DNA of 64,000 nt, from contig NZ_JAEFCA010000003.1 of the NCBI RefSeq assembly GCF_016405855.1, positions 554,253-618,252 of the forward strand, read 5' to 3'. The translations under genes and the position numbers were made by a program. The notes under the pieces were generated by a model. It saw only the letters and a program-made list of their open reading frames with translations. It did not search any database and was not told the origin of the DNA. This document shows, piece by piece, positions 52,131-61,336 of this stretch. Every line of letters begins with the position of its first letter. The first letter of the stretch is position 1. Origin of the DNA: Flavobacterium sp. IB48. Lineage in GTDB: Bacteria > Bacteroidota > Bacteroidia > Flavobacteriales > Flavobacteriaceae.

Positions 52131-52166
52131 AAACGGCAGTTACATTTGTAATTGCCGTTTTTTTAT
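52131..52166. terminator. Terminator between convergent NdpA and TetR genes
   Basis: AAACGGCA (52131-52138) pairs with TGCCGTTT (52153-52160), extended by GTTAC/GTAAT inside, then a T run for the plus strand. The minus strand also has a T-rich stretch beyond the stem, so it may serve both genes. Confidence 0.85.
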
Positions 52167-52182
52167 TGTCTAAATTTTAATG

Positions 52183-52764
52183 TTACAAAACCGAAAATAC
52201 GGCTTTTAAAATATCATCATAAACTTGTTTGTTTCTTTCTCCAGCGCGAGCCAAAACTCGAATTCCGGAGTAATTATTAAAGATAAATCGCGCCAAAACT
52301 TTTGCATCCAACTGTTTGGAAATATCTCCTGCCTCCTGCCCTTTTTTAACGGCATTTGTAAAAACTTCTTCCATAGTTTGGCTATTGTTTTTTACAATTT
52401 TGGCAATTTCTTCATCATGCATTGCTAGTTCTACAGAAGAATTAACCATAAAACAGCCTTTTGTAATTCGGTCTTCTAAACTTTCGAGCACAGCTTGCTT
52501 AAAAATAACCTGCAAAGTTTCTTTGACATTCTCAGATTTTTCTAAAAGTTCTTTGACGGCATCTTGTGCCTGCTCCTGATAACGTTTTAAGGACTTTGTA
52601 AACAATTGCTGCTTATCTCCAAAAGTATCATACAAACTAGAACGGCTCAAATCTAAATGCGTCACCAAATCTTGAGCAGAAGTTCCGTTGTAACCTTTGT
52701 GCCAAAAAATTTCGATTGCTTTATCCAAAGCCTGATCTTCATTAAATTCTTTCGTTCTAGCCAT
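52183..52764 (-). CDS. TetR/AcrR family regulator of SDR gene
   Basis: A 193-residue repressor with an N-terminal HTH (ALDKAIEIFWHKGYNGTSAQ followed by DLVTHLDLSRSSLYDTFGDK), the pattern of the AcrR/NemR-like Bacteroidota group. The start is set at 52764 (MARTKEFNED); the longer frame to 52830 would run through its own promoter. A palindrome GGAACAATCGTTCC lies just upstream and recurs before the SDR gene, so it likely represses both. A Cys (GCFMVNSS) is in the effector domain. Confidence 0.9.
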   Translation of the reverse strand: MARTKEFNEDQALDKAIEIFWHKGYNGTSAQDLVTHLDLSRSSLYDTFGDKQQLFTKSLKRYQEQAQDAVKELLEKSENVKETLQVIFKQAVLESLEDRITKGCFMVNSSVELAMHDEEIAKIVKNNSQTMEEVFTNAVKKGQEAGDISKQLDAKVLARFIFNNYSGIRVLARAGERNKQVYDDILKAVFSVL

Positions 52765-52787
52765 GACATTCAAATTAAATTCATTTA

Positions 52788-52818
52788 CAAAGATACAAAA
52801 ATACGGAACAATCGTTCC
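52788..52818 (-). promoter_or_regulatory. TetR promoter and operator
   Basis: Minus-strand -7 box TATCTTTG (52788-52795) lies next to the palindrome GGAACAATCGTTCC (52805-52818), which sits in the -15 to -30 area of the TetR promoter and before the SDR stop codon region. Confidence 0.75.
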
Positions 52819-52835
52819 TGAATTGATCAAAAAAA

Positions 52836-53588
52836 TTATAGTACGGTATTTACGATAAGTCCACCATCAACCACAATTTCAGATCCAGTAATAAATGAAG
52901 CATCATCTGAAGCTAAGAAACTAACTGTTTTTGCAACTTCAGCAGCTTGTCCAAAACGTTTTAATAAAATTTTCTCTCCCAAAGCAGATCCTAAACCTTC
53001 TACTTCTTCTTTTTCTAAACCAACTTTTCCATACAATGGTGTTTCGATTGGACCAGGAGAAACCGCATTTACTCTAATTTTTCTTGAAGCCAATTCAACA
53101 GCAAAAACTTTATTTAAAGATAATACAGCTGCTTTACTTGCGGCATAAACACTAGAATTAGGCATTCCGACATGAGCATTTACTGAAGTATTAAAGATAA
53201 TTGAACCGCCATCCTTTAAAATTGGCAACACTTTTTGAACTGTAAAATACACTCCTTTTACGTTGACATTCATAATACTGTCATAATGATCTTCTGAAGC
53301 TGAATCTAGCGGTGCAAAAGCTGCAATTCCAGCATTCAAGAATAAAATATCAACTTTACCAAATTTTGATTTTACTTCTTCAACCAAGTTGTCAATTGAT
53401 TTTAAATCTGATTGATCGGCTACAATTCCAGTAACATTCAATTCTTTTTCCGCTTTTGCCAAAGCTTCTTTGTTTCTTCCTGTTACAATTACTTTTGCCC
53501 CTTTTGCTGCTAAATCTGCTGCGGCTGCGTATCCAATTCCACTGTTTCCACCTGTCACGATTGCTACTTTGTTTTCTAAATTTTTCAT
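52836..53588 (-). CDS. SDR family NAD(P)-dependent oxidoreductase
   Basis: A 250-residue classical short-chain dehydrogenase. Cofactor motif VTGGNSGIGYAAAADLAAKG (residues 10-29), the NNAG-like LNAGIAAFAP (about 87), catalytic Ser in IIFNTSVNAHVG and YxxxK in SSVYAASKAAVL (Tyr about 148), and the C-terminal SPGPIETPL. The substrate is unknown; co-control with the TetR gene 72 bp downstream suggests a toxic aldehyde, quinone or similar. The operator palindrome is upstream at 53641-53666. Confidence 0.93.
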   Translation of the reverse strand: MKNLENKVAIVTGGNSGIGYAAAADLAAKGAKVIVTGRNKEALAKAEKELNVTGIVADQSDLKSIDNLVEEVKSKFGKVDILFLNAGIAAFAPLDSASEDHYDSIMNVNVKGVYFTVQKVLPILKDGGSIIFNTSVNAHVGMPNSSVYAASKAAVLSLNKVFAVELASRKIRVNAVSPGPIETPLYGKVGLEKEEVEGLGSALGEKILLKRFGQAAEVAKTVSFLASDDASFITGSEIVVDGGLIVNTVL

Positions 53589-53631
53589 TTTATTTATTAT
53601 TTAAGTTATTGATTATTCAATTATTATGATA

Positions 53632-53666
53632 CAAAGATATAATAACGGAACGATCATTCCGTTATT
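53632..53666 (-). promoter_or_regulatory. SDR promoter and operator
   Basis: Minus-strand -7 box TATCTTTG (53632-53639) lies next to a 26-bp palindrome AATAACGGAACGATCATTCC (with mirror GTTATT, 53641-53666; 24 of 26 positions symmetric). The core GGAACGATCATTCC matches the TetR-gene operator core GGAACAATCGTTCC. Confidence 0.82.
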
Positions 53667-53788
53667 ATTAAAGTTAATTTTATGTTAAAATATTTAACTT
53701 AGAATAGAAACGCCCGTCAAATAAGGAATTATCTATAGAATGATAAACGAAAGAAATCGCAAAATGAGGCTGATTCTTAATTTATGCT

Positions 53789-53796
53789 TAATTTTG
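53789..53796 (+). promoter_or_regulatory. GAF gene -7 box
   Basis: TAATTTTG fits TAnnTTTG, 18 bases ahead of the ATG at 53815. Confidence 0.55.
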
Positions 53797-53814
53797 CATT
53801 AAAAAATAACTCAG

Positions 53815-56184
53815 ATGGATATTCAATTTTTCAAAGAAAGTCCTTTTACCACTATAATTTCATTTCACAAGCTAATTGAATCTTTTGAAGAAATTGCACA
53901 GTCAGACGTTGATTACAGATCCAACTATGCTAAAGCAATTTTAGAACAAATTGAATTAATTCCGGAACTAAGGACTGGAATCCAGGATTATTCGGTTATC
54001 AAAAACAATGAAGCTTTAATTAAAAACATATTAGCCGATTTATTTCCGACTGCATTGACGCACAATGAAATAAAAGCGGTGACGATTCCATTTCAAAACA
54101 TCTCCTTTAATTATACAGAGCGTTTCAAAAAAATCCTCAAAAATGCAGGTGACGAATTTTATATGGAAATTCGTGATTTTAGCGAGCATCAATTCTATAT
54201 CAATAACTGCTGTTTAATTTTAAGCAGTTATTACAAACAGCATATCGATTTCAATCAGCCATTTTTCTATGACATTCCAGATGAAAATGGTATTGAAAAG
54301 CATTATCGTATTTTATACAATGCTGATTTTATGGAAATTATTCCGACTGAAAACGCTGTTCCTTTAACTCAGGAAGATATCGATCAACTACTAGATAATT
54401 ACAACGATATTAATCTATGGAAATCCAAGTTTCCAAAAGGAAGCTGGATTTTAAGAGGTTTCGGAATTGTTTCTCTATTTGATGCCACAACAGAAAGTGC
54501 TATTTCAATTTTGAAAAGCAGTTTATTAAAACCTGGCCCAAAAACAGTTGCCACAGATCAGGAAGTTTCTAATATTTTTCAGTCGATTTTTAATCTCCCA
54601 AATTTAAAAGTAGGATTTATTATCTATAATCCTGAGGAAGAGAAATTTATGCGACCTGCAAAATACGAGAATCAGATGAAGAGCTTTCTGCTTTCTGCTG
54701 ATCAGGAAGTAGATTGCAAGAATGCTTTTTTTGGATGTTCTTTCGAAAATTTATTAGACAATAAAGAACCTTTTGTAATATCTAATGTTAGCAAATTCAC
54801 AGAAGAATCAACAAACAAACGACTTGGCGAACATTTACTTACTCAAGGTATTCAGAGTTGCATCTTTGCTCCTGTAATTAAAAGCGGGCATTTATTGGGC
54901 GTTGTTGAACTGGTTTCAGAAAATCCAAGAGATTTAAACAGTGTAAATGCTACAAAATTAGATTTGGTTCTGCCGTATTTAACCGATACTATTGATCGTT
55001 ATAATACCGATATGCAACATCAGATTGAAGCGATTATTCAGCGAGAATATACTACGATTCACCCAAGCGTATATTGGAAATTCAAAAGAGAATCTCAGAA
55101 CTATTTTCAAAATATGAATCATACCAAAGATTATATTTTTAAAGAAATTGTCTTTAAAAATGTATATCCGCTGTATGGACAAATTGATATTAAAGGCTCT
55201 TCTGAACATCGTAATGAAACGGTAAAAATTGATTTGAAAAGTCAATTGACAGCTCTTATGGAAATCTTTGATAATCAAGAAGAAAACTCAAATTTAGTTC
55301 TTCTTGAACAAAGAAAATTTGAATTGGAATCGCTTCGAAGCGAATTGGATTATCCATTAAAAGCAGATACCGAACAGCATATACAACGTTATATCGAAGA
55401 AGAAATTCATCCGATACTGAAAAATACCAAAAGTAATGCTAAATCTGAAAAGTTAGAGCAATTATACTTTGATAGTCTAGACGAAAAAACTGGAATGTTT
55501 TATCAGGAAAGAAAGAAATTTGACAATGCCATGTCGATCATCAATAAAAGATTGGCAACGGTTTTGGATAGAAAACAAGTTGAAGCACAACAGATTTATC
55601 CGCATTATTATGAGCGTTTTAAAACGGATGGCGTTGAACACAATTTGTATATTGGAGCTTCAATTTCTCCAACAAAACCGTTCGATATTATGTATCTGCA
55701 TAATCTTCGTCTGTGGCAATTACAAACTTTATGCGAAATGGAATTGGAACACCATGAACTTAAAGAATCTCTTCCATACGAATTAGATGTTACTTCTTTA
55801 ATTCTCGTTTTCAGTTCTGCACTTTCTATCCGTTTCAGAATGGATGAAAAACGTTTTGATGTAGACGGAACTTATAATGCAAGATATGAAGTTGTTAAAA
55901 AACGAATTGACAAATCGCATATTAAAGGAACAAACGAAAGAATTACCGAGAAAGAGAAAATTACAATTGTGTATTCTCAAAATAGTGAAGAAGCAGAATA
56001 TTTAAAATATATTAAATATTTACAACACAAGAAAATTCTTGAACCTTCTATTGAACAATTTGAAGTCGAAGATCTTCAGGGAGTTTCTGGTTTGAGAGCA
56101 ATTCGTGTCAAAGTAATCAACAATAGTTCAAACCCAGGAATTAAGAAAATAACTTATCAGGATTTATTAGATGAGCTCAACTAA
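53815..56184 (+). CDS. Large GAF-domain protein
   Basis: A 789-residue soluble protein of a Bacteroidota-specific type. A GAF domain can be placed at about residues 245-400 (FNLPNLKVGFIIYNPEEEKF, then TQGIQSCIFAPVIKSGHLLG and VVELVSENP). The N-terminal 240 and the C-terminal 390 residues have no recognised domain; the C-terminal part contains charged helical stretches. No kinase, cyclase or DNA-binding motif was found. A stem overlapping its stop codon probably ends the transcript. Confidence 0.8.
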   Translation: MDIQFFKESPFTTIISFHKLIESFEEIAQSDVDYRSNYAKAILEQIELIPELRTGIQDYSVIKNNEALIKNILADLFPTALTHNEIKAVTIPFQNISFNYTERFKKILKNAGDEFYMEIRDFSEHQFYINNCCLILSSYYKQHIDFNQPFFYDIPDENGIEKHYRILYNADFMEIIPTENAVPLTQEDIDQLLDNYNDINLWKSKFPKGSWILRGFGIVSLFDATTESAISILKSSLLKPGPKTVATDQEVSNIFQSIFNLPNLKVGFIIYNPEEEKFMRPAKYENQMKSFLLSADQEVDCKNAFFGCSFENLLDNKEPFVISNVSKFTEESTNKRLGEHLLTQGIQSCIFAPVIKSGHLLGVVELVSENPRDLNSVNATKLDLVLPYLTDTIDRYNTDMQHQIEAIIQREYTTIHPSVYWKFKRESQNYFQNMNHTKDYIFKEIVFKNVYPLYGQIDIKGSSEHRNETVKIDLKSQLTALMEIFDNQEENSNLVLLEQRKFELESLRSELDYPLKADTEQHIQRYIEEEIHPILKNTKSNAKSEKLEQLYFDSLDEKTGMFYQERKKFDNAMSIINKRLATVLDRKQVEAQQIYPHYYERFKTDGVEHNLYIGASISPTKPFDIMYLHNLRLWQLQTLCEMELEHHELKESLPYELDVTSLILVFSSALSIRFRMDEKRFDVDGTYNARYEVVKKRIDKSHIKGTNERITEKEKITIVYSQNSEEAEYLKYIKYLQHKKILEPSIEQFEVEDLQGVSGLRAIRVKVINNSSNPGIKKITYQDLLDELN

Positions 56185-56240
56185 ATAGTTGAGCTTATTT
56201 TTAGAAAAACTTTGTCAAAGTTTGAAACTTTGACAAAGTT
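56174..56240. terminator. Twin stem-loops between convergent genes
   Basis: AGCTCAACTA (56174-56183) pairs with TAGTTGAGCT (56186-56195), overlapping the GAF-gene stop, then TATTTTT. A second stem AACTTTGTCAAAG (56208-56220) with CTTTGACAAAGTT (56228-56240) follows and may serve the HD gene from the other side. Confidence 0.7.
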
Positions 56241-56248
56241 AATTAGCT

Positions 56249-57424
56249 TTAAATAGACTTAAAAGCAATTACAAACGCAATTACTGTTATGATAATTCCG
56301 AACATAAAAAAGTTATAGGCAATTCGGAGTAAATTATATTTTCGTTGTAAAACCAATCCTAGATAATACAAATCTTTGATCATCGTTGAATACAGATAAT
56401 CACGATCTTTCATCATTTCGTTCATTGCCCAATCATAATCTTCGAGAGGCATTTTGTAGAAATTTCCAAAAAACATCAGATTCACTTTTTTAGCTTCAAC
56501 ATCGTCTCGAGTAAAAAATCCAGAAGTTACTTTTGGACGTGTCGAAAGAATCGCAAAAATAATCGTGATCACACTAGACATCAGCATAATAAATGTTGGA
56601 ACAACCAAATGCGCATTTTTGGGACTATCTAATTTTGGAATAATAGACGATAATGCAATGGAAATGATAATCGCATTTACAGACAATAAAATATTGGCCT
56701 TACTATCTGCAATTCCGCTCAAACGAGTATGATTTCCAAGCGTAACACGAAATAAAGTATCGATTCCACGATCTGGTTTTTCGGTTTTATCCTTCTTTTT
56801 ATCTTCTTCTAGTGCGGCAGCGGCTTTCAATTCTTGTTTATTGATCTTTTTCTGAATCATTAATAGATTTTTTTCTTTCAGAGGTTGCCATTTTCTTAAA
56901 GCATAATCGGTATAAAAGCGATGTTTATTCAATAAAAAATTTAAGTTTTCTCTTGTCCATTCCGCGTTAGAGAAACTAACTATTCCAGCATTTTTTAATT
57001 CCAGACGAAGCAATTCGCAAGTTGTAGCATATTCAGCTCCCATTAAATGGGCGTAATCTGCATCACGGATAATTTTCTCTAAATGCGTTTTAGGTTCATA
57101 TTCTTTAACTGTAGCCAGAATTAAACTAGAAACTAAAGCAATAAATTCTTCCGATTTTCCTTTTTCGCGCAAAAAGTTGGCAGCTATTTCAGTGCTTTTC
57201 TTTTCATGATTTTCATATCCTTCAATATATCCCGTGTCGTGAAACCATGCTGCAACCAAAAGAGCTTCCTTATCCTCACCTTCTACATCTTCTTTTTTGC
57301 AAAGTTCTTTTACCGCAGTAACCACGGTAAAAGTATGATTAAAATTATGGTAAGAATATAAATTAGAAAGTTTATCTTTGAGTAAATTACCGACAAAATC
57401 TTCGGATTGTTCTATTAGATTCAT
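56249..57424 (-). CDS. HD-domain phosphohydrolase fused to a Pycsar-effector-like membrane domain
   Basis: A 391-residue fusion. Residues 1-185 are an HD phosphohydrolase: His30 in YHNFNHTFTV, His62-Asp63 in AAWFHDTGYIEGYENH and Asp121 in IIRDADYAHLMG. After a charged linker (about 190-220), residues 220-391 resemble the Pycsar effector family (PycTM/DUF5706): DTLFRVTLGNHTRLSGIADS, a helix pair (about 245-263 and 272-293) and DLYYLGLVLQRKYNLL with a last helix (371-388). In Pycsar, such domains respond to cCMP or cUMP and damage the membrane; no pyrimidine cyclase is visible in this window. A nucleotide-degrading HD joined to it suggests signalling or defence. The divergent metallophosphoesterase starts only 26 bp away. 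Confidence 0.86.
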   Translation of the reverse strand: MNLIEQSEDFVGNLLKDKLSNLYSYHNFNHTFTVVTAVKELCKKEDVEGEDKEALLVAAWFHDTGYIEGYENHEKKSTEIAANFLREKGKSEEFIALVSSLILATVKEYEPKTHLEKIIRDADYAHLMGAEYATTCELLRLELKNAGIVSFSNAEWTRENLNFLLNKHRFYTDYALRKWQPLKEKNLLMIQKKINKQELKAAAALEEDKKKDKTEKPDRGIDTLFRVTLGNHTRLSGIADSKANILLSVNAIIISIALSSIIPKLDSPKNAHLVVPTFIMLMSSVITIIFAILSTRPKVTSGFFTRDDVEAKKVNLMFFGNFYKMPLEDYDWAMNEMMKDRDYLYSTMIKDLYYLGLVLQRKYNLLRIAYNFFMFGIIITVIAFVIAFKSI

Positions 57425-57450
57425 AAAGAATATTTTTATACCACTAAATT

Positions 57451-60400
57451 ATGAAATTGTTTTTGGATAATCATTTTATTGCTAAGATTAAAAATTACTC
57501 TTTGGCAATTATGGCCCTATTCATCGTTTATTCTTGTGCAACGCGCAAACCTCAATACGGAAAAAATGTTAGTGCCACTGAAACAGAAAACGCTACAGAT
57601 ACGATACAAATTGCACATACTTTTTTTCTTGTTGGAGATGCTGGAAATGCCGATGAAGAGCAAGCACAGCAAACACTGGAGCTTTTACATCAAAAGTTAA
57701 AAAAAGCGAGCAAAAAATCGACGCTTCTTTTTTTAGGCGACAATATTTATCCGAAAGGTTTTCCTGGCAACAAACATCCTGAAGACAAAGCCTTAGCAGA
57801 AACCAAACTGACCAATCAATTAAAATTAACCAAAGACTTTAAAGGAAAAACAATTGTAATTCCTGGAAATCATGACTGGTACAGTGGCATTAAAGGTTTG
57901 GAACGTCAGGCCGATTTTGTTACAAAATATTTAAACGATAAAAAAAGTTTTCTTCCGAGAAAATCATGCCCTATTGAAACTGTAAAAATTGACAGCACTA
58001 CAGCTTTGATAGTTGTTGATAGTGAATGGTTTCTAGAAAATTGGAACGATCATCCGACTATAAATGACAATTGCGAAATTAAAACCAGAGAAGCTTTTTT
58101 TGAAGAACTTGAAGGTCAATTGAACAAAAATCAAGAAAAAACAGTTGTCTTAGCAATTCACCATCCGTTACTAAGCAATGGAACACATGGCGGTCAATTT
58201 TCGTTAGAAAAACAATTATTCCCTTTAGAACAAAAAATTCCTCTTCCTGTAATTGGCTCATTCATCAATTTATTGCGAAAAACATCTGGCGTTAGTCCGC
58301 AGGACATTCAAAACAAGCAATACACAATTTATGCAAAAAGAATTAAAACACTTTTGCAAAAACAGAAAAATGTAATAGTTGTTTCTGGACACGACCATAA
58401 CCTTCAATATATAAGCAAAGAAAATATTCAGCAGATTATTAGTGGCGCAGGATCAAAATCGGAAGCCGCAAGAGCCATCAGTCCTTATGATTTTTCGTAT
58501 GGAGGAAATGGTTATGCTACATTGACTATGTATAAAAGTGGCGATGCTAAAGTTTCTTATTATGGAAATGAAAACAACAAAGAGAAACTTCTTTTTGAGC
58601 GTGAAATAATAAAAGCCAAAGAAATCAACTGGGCTTCAGATATTCCAAATAATTTTCCTGCAAAAGTCACTACTTCGATTTATTCACCAAAAATGACTCA
58701 AAAAGGTGCGTTTCACAGATTTTTATTTGGCCAGCATTATAGAAAATATTACAGTCTTCCTATTGAAGCTACAACGGCAACTGTAGATACATTAAAAGGA
58801 GGTTTAAAACCAATTCGTGAAGGTGGCGGACATCAATCGGTTTCATTAAGAATGGCAGATCCTCAAGGGCGTGAGTTTATCATGCGCGCAATGAAAAAAA
58901 GCGCAACAGTGTTTTTACAATCAGTTGCTTTTAAAGACCAATACGTGGTAAATGATTTCGAGAAAACATATGCCGAAGATTTCTTATTTGATTTTTACAC
59001 CACTTCTCATCCTTATGCTTCTTTTGTTATTGGCGAAATGTCTGATCAAATTGGTTTAAGACATACGAATCCTATTTTATATTATATCCCGAAGCAAAAT
59101 GGTTTGGGAGAATTTAATGCAAGCTTTGGAGATCAATTATATATGGTCGAAGAAAGACCTGCTGATAATCATTTGGATGGAAAAAATTTCGGAAAACCAA
59201 GCAACATCATCGGAACTGACGATATGATGCTAAATCTTCATAAAGATGAAAAATATGTGGTTGATGAAAAAGAATATATAAAAGCTCGTTTATTTGACAT
59301 TCTTATAGGAGATTGGGACAGACATAGTGATCAATGGCGTTGGGCTGAATATAAAGAAGATGGAAAAGTAATTTATAGACCAATTCCGAGAGATCGTGAC
59401 CAAGCTTTTGTAAAATATGATGGTGCTTTGCTTTCACTTTTAATGAACATGCCTCCACTTCGTCATATGCGATCTTTTAAAGGTGACAGGATCAATGTGA
59501 AATGGCTTGGCAGAGAACCTTATCCAATGGATTTGGCTTTTCTAAGAACTGCTGAAGAAAAAGAATGGGTGGAACAGGCCAAATATATTCAAGAAAACTT
59601 AACTGATGCAGATATTGATGAGGCTTTTAAAAACATGCCAAAAGAGGTTCAGGATGGAACAGTCGATGAAATCAAAGCAAAATTAAAAAGAAGAAAAAAA
59701 GATCTTCAAAAGTATGCTCGTGAATATTCTGATGTTTTAAACAGAACTGTGATGATTGCCGGAACAGACAAGAAAGATAAGTTTGTTTTGAATCATAATG
59801 TAAAAAAGGGGATTGAAATTCAGGTTTTCAGAATTAAAAAAGAAGGCGATGAATTGCTTTATACCAAAAATGTAACCGACGACAAAACCAAAAATCTTTG
59901 GATTTATGGATTAGATGATAATGATGTTTTTGAAGTAAAAGGAAATGAGAAATCAAACATAAAAATTCGTTTGCTTGGTGGCCAAAACAATGATACTTAC
60001 AATATTGAAAACGGAAGAAAGGTTATTGTTTACGATTTCAAATCAAAAGAAAATACTTATAATCTAGATTCTAAAACACAAACGCAGTTAACAGACGATT
60101 ACGATGTTAATTTATATAACTACGAAAAACCTAAATACAATGTAATTGCGGGACTTCCAAACATTGGTTATAATCCTGATGATGGCGTAAAAATGGGAGT
60201 CAACGTAAATTATACGGTAAATAATTTCAAACAGAATCCGTACACGCAAAAGCATATTTTTAATGCATTTTACTATTTTGCTACTGGCGGTTTAGAGTTT
60301 AATTATGCGGCACATTTCCCTGGTTTATTAGGAAAATGGGTTATTGATGTGGAGTCATTGTATACGACTCCAAACTTTGCCATGAATTATTTTGGTTATG

Positions 60401-61182
60401 GAAATGAGTCGCAGTATAATGATGATTTAGGAATGGATTACAATCGTGTCCGTATTAGAAAATTTAACGCTTCGGGTGCCATTCGCCATGTTGGAAGATA
60501 TGGAAGCGAGTTTAGCGTTCAACCAATCTTCCAGAGAATGACAGTTGAAGATACCGAAAACAGATACATTAATATTCCCGGCATTGTAAATCCAGATGTA
60601 TTTGACAGTCAGAATTACGGAAGTTTAAAAGTAAAATATCAGTTTAAAAATTCAGATTTTGCGGCAAAACCAACTTTAGGAATGGCTTTTATGATTGCGG
60701 CGACTTGGACAGCTAATTTAGATGACACCAAGAAAAATTTCCCTACTCTAGAAAGCTTCTTAGGATTTACTCATAAAATTGATCATAACGGAAAATTAAT
60801 ATTGGCCACTTACGTTAAAGGAAAAGCTATTTTCAACAATAATTATGAATTCTACCAAGGTGCTTCTCTAGGCGGAGATACAGATTTACGCGGATATAGA
60901 AATGAACGTTTCTTAGGAAGTTCTTATTTTTCTCAAAGTTCTGATTTGCGTTTAAGCATTGGAAAAATCCGTAAAACTATTGTTCCTTTTACGTACGGAA
61001 TTTTAGGTGGTTTCGACTACGGAAGGGTTTGGCTTGATGGTGAAGAATCAAGAAAATGGCATCAAGATTACGGCGGCGGACTTTGGCTAAATGCCATAAA
61101 TGTTATTACAGCGAGAATCTCTTATTTCAAATCTCCTGATGAAATTGGAAGATTAATTTTTGGAGCAGCTTACAGCTTCTAG
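57451..61182 (+). CDS. Metallophosphoesterase lipoprotein with kinase-like middle and outer-membrane barrel
   Basis: A 1243-residue surface protein. The N-terminal lipobox VYSC (about Cys29) is followed by a calcineurin-like phosphoesterase (about 45-390) with all metal motifs: VGDAGN, GDNIYP, GNHDW, HHPLLSNG and SGHDHN. The middle (about 430-770) has GDWDRHSDQWRW (about 620) and RPIPRDRDQAFVKYDG (about 645), recalling FAM20/CotH-type atypical kinases; that is my inference. The last 350 residues form a BamA/TamA-like barrel ending in AAYSF, as needed for outer-membrane insertion. Probably a cell-surface phosphotransfer or phosphatase enzyme of unknown substrate. Confidence 0.87.
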   Translation: MKLFLDNHFIAKIKNYSLAIMALFIVYSCATRKPQYGKNVSATETENATDTIQIAHTFFLVGDAGNADEEQAQQTLELLHQKLKKASKKSTLLFLGDNIYPKGFPGNKHPEDKALAETKLTNQLKLTKDFKGKTIVIPGNHDWYSGIKGLERQADFVTKYLNDKKSFLPRKSCPIETVKIDSTTALIVVDSEWFLENWNDHPTINDNCEIKTREAFFEELEGQLNKNQEKTVVLAIHHPLLSNGTHGGQFSLEKQLFPLEQKIPLPVIGSFINLLRKTSGVSPQDIQNKQYTIYAKRIKTLLQKQKNVIVVSGHDHNLQYISKENIQQIISGAGSKSEAARAISPYDFSYGGNGYATLTMYKSGDAKVSYYGNENNKEKLLFEREIIKAKEINWASDIPNNFPAKVTTSIYSPKMTQKGAFHRFLFGQHYRKYYSLPIEATTATVDTLKGGLKPIREGGGHQSVSLRMADPQGREFIMRAMKKSATVFLQSVAFKDQYVVNDFEKTYAEDFLFDFYTTSHPYASFVIGEMSDQIGLRHTNPILYYIPKQNGLGEFNASFGDQLYMVEERPADNHLDGKNFGKPSNIIGTDDMMLNLHKDEKYVVDEKEYIKARLFDILIGDWDRHSDQWRWAEYKEDGKVIYRPIPRDRDQAFVKYDGALLSLLMNMPPLRHMRSFKGDRINVKWLGREPYPMDLAFLRTAEEKEWVEQAKYIQENLTDADIDEAFKNMPKEVQDGTVDEIKAKLKRRKKDLQKYAREYSDVLNRTVMIAGTDKKDKFVLNHNVKKGIEIQVFRIKKEGDELLYTKNVTDDKTKNLWIYGLDDNDVFEVKGNEKSNIKIRLLGGQNNDTYNIENGRKVIVYDFKSKENTYNLDSKTQTQLTDDYDVNLYNYEKPKYNVIAGLPNIGYNPDDGVKMGVNVNYTVNNFKQNPYTQKHIFNAFYYFATGGLEFNYAAHFPGLLGKWVIDVESLYTTPNFAMNYFGYGNESQYNDDLGMDYNRVRIRKFNASGAIRHVGRYGSEFSVQPIFQRMTVEDTENRYINIPGIVNPDVFDSQNYGSLKVKYQFKNSDFAAKPTLGMAFMIAATWTANLDDTKKNFPTLESFLGFTHKIDHNGKLILATYVKGKAIFNNNYEFYQGASLGGDTDLRGYRNERFLGSSYFSQSSDLRLSIGKIRKTIVPFTYGILGGFDYGRVWLDGEESRKWHQDYGGGLWLNAINVITARISYFKSPDEIGRLIFGAAYSF

Positions 61183-61227
61183 CTGTAGGTTCAAAGTTGC
61201 AAAGGCTCAAAGTAACAAAGTTTTTTT

Positions 61228-61299
61228 AGCCACGAATTACACTAATTTACACTAATTTTTATTTAAATATAATTCGTGAAAATTACTGTAATTCGTGGC
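61228..61299. repeat. GCCACGAATT-family palindrome
   Basis: GCCACGAATTACACTAATTT on the left is complementary, with few mismatches, to AATTACTGTAATTCGTGGC on the right, flanking an AT-rich loop. A CTTAG-type array follows at 61311-61342. Confidence 0.75.
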
Positions 61300-61336
61300 T
61301 GATTTTTTTGACTTAGTATCTTAGCATCTCAGAATC

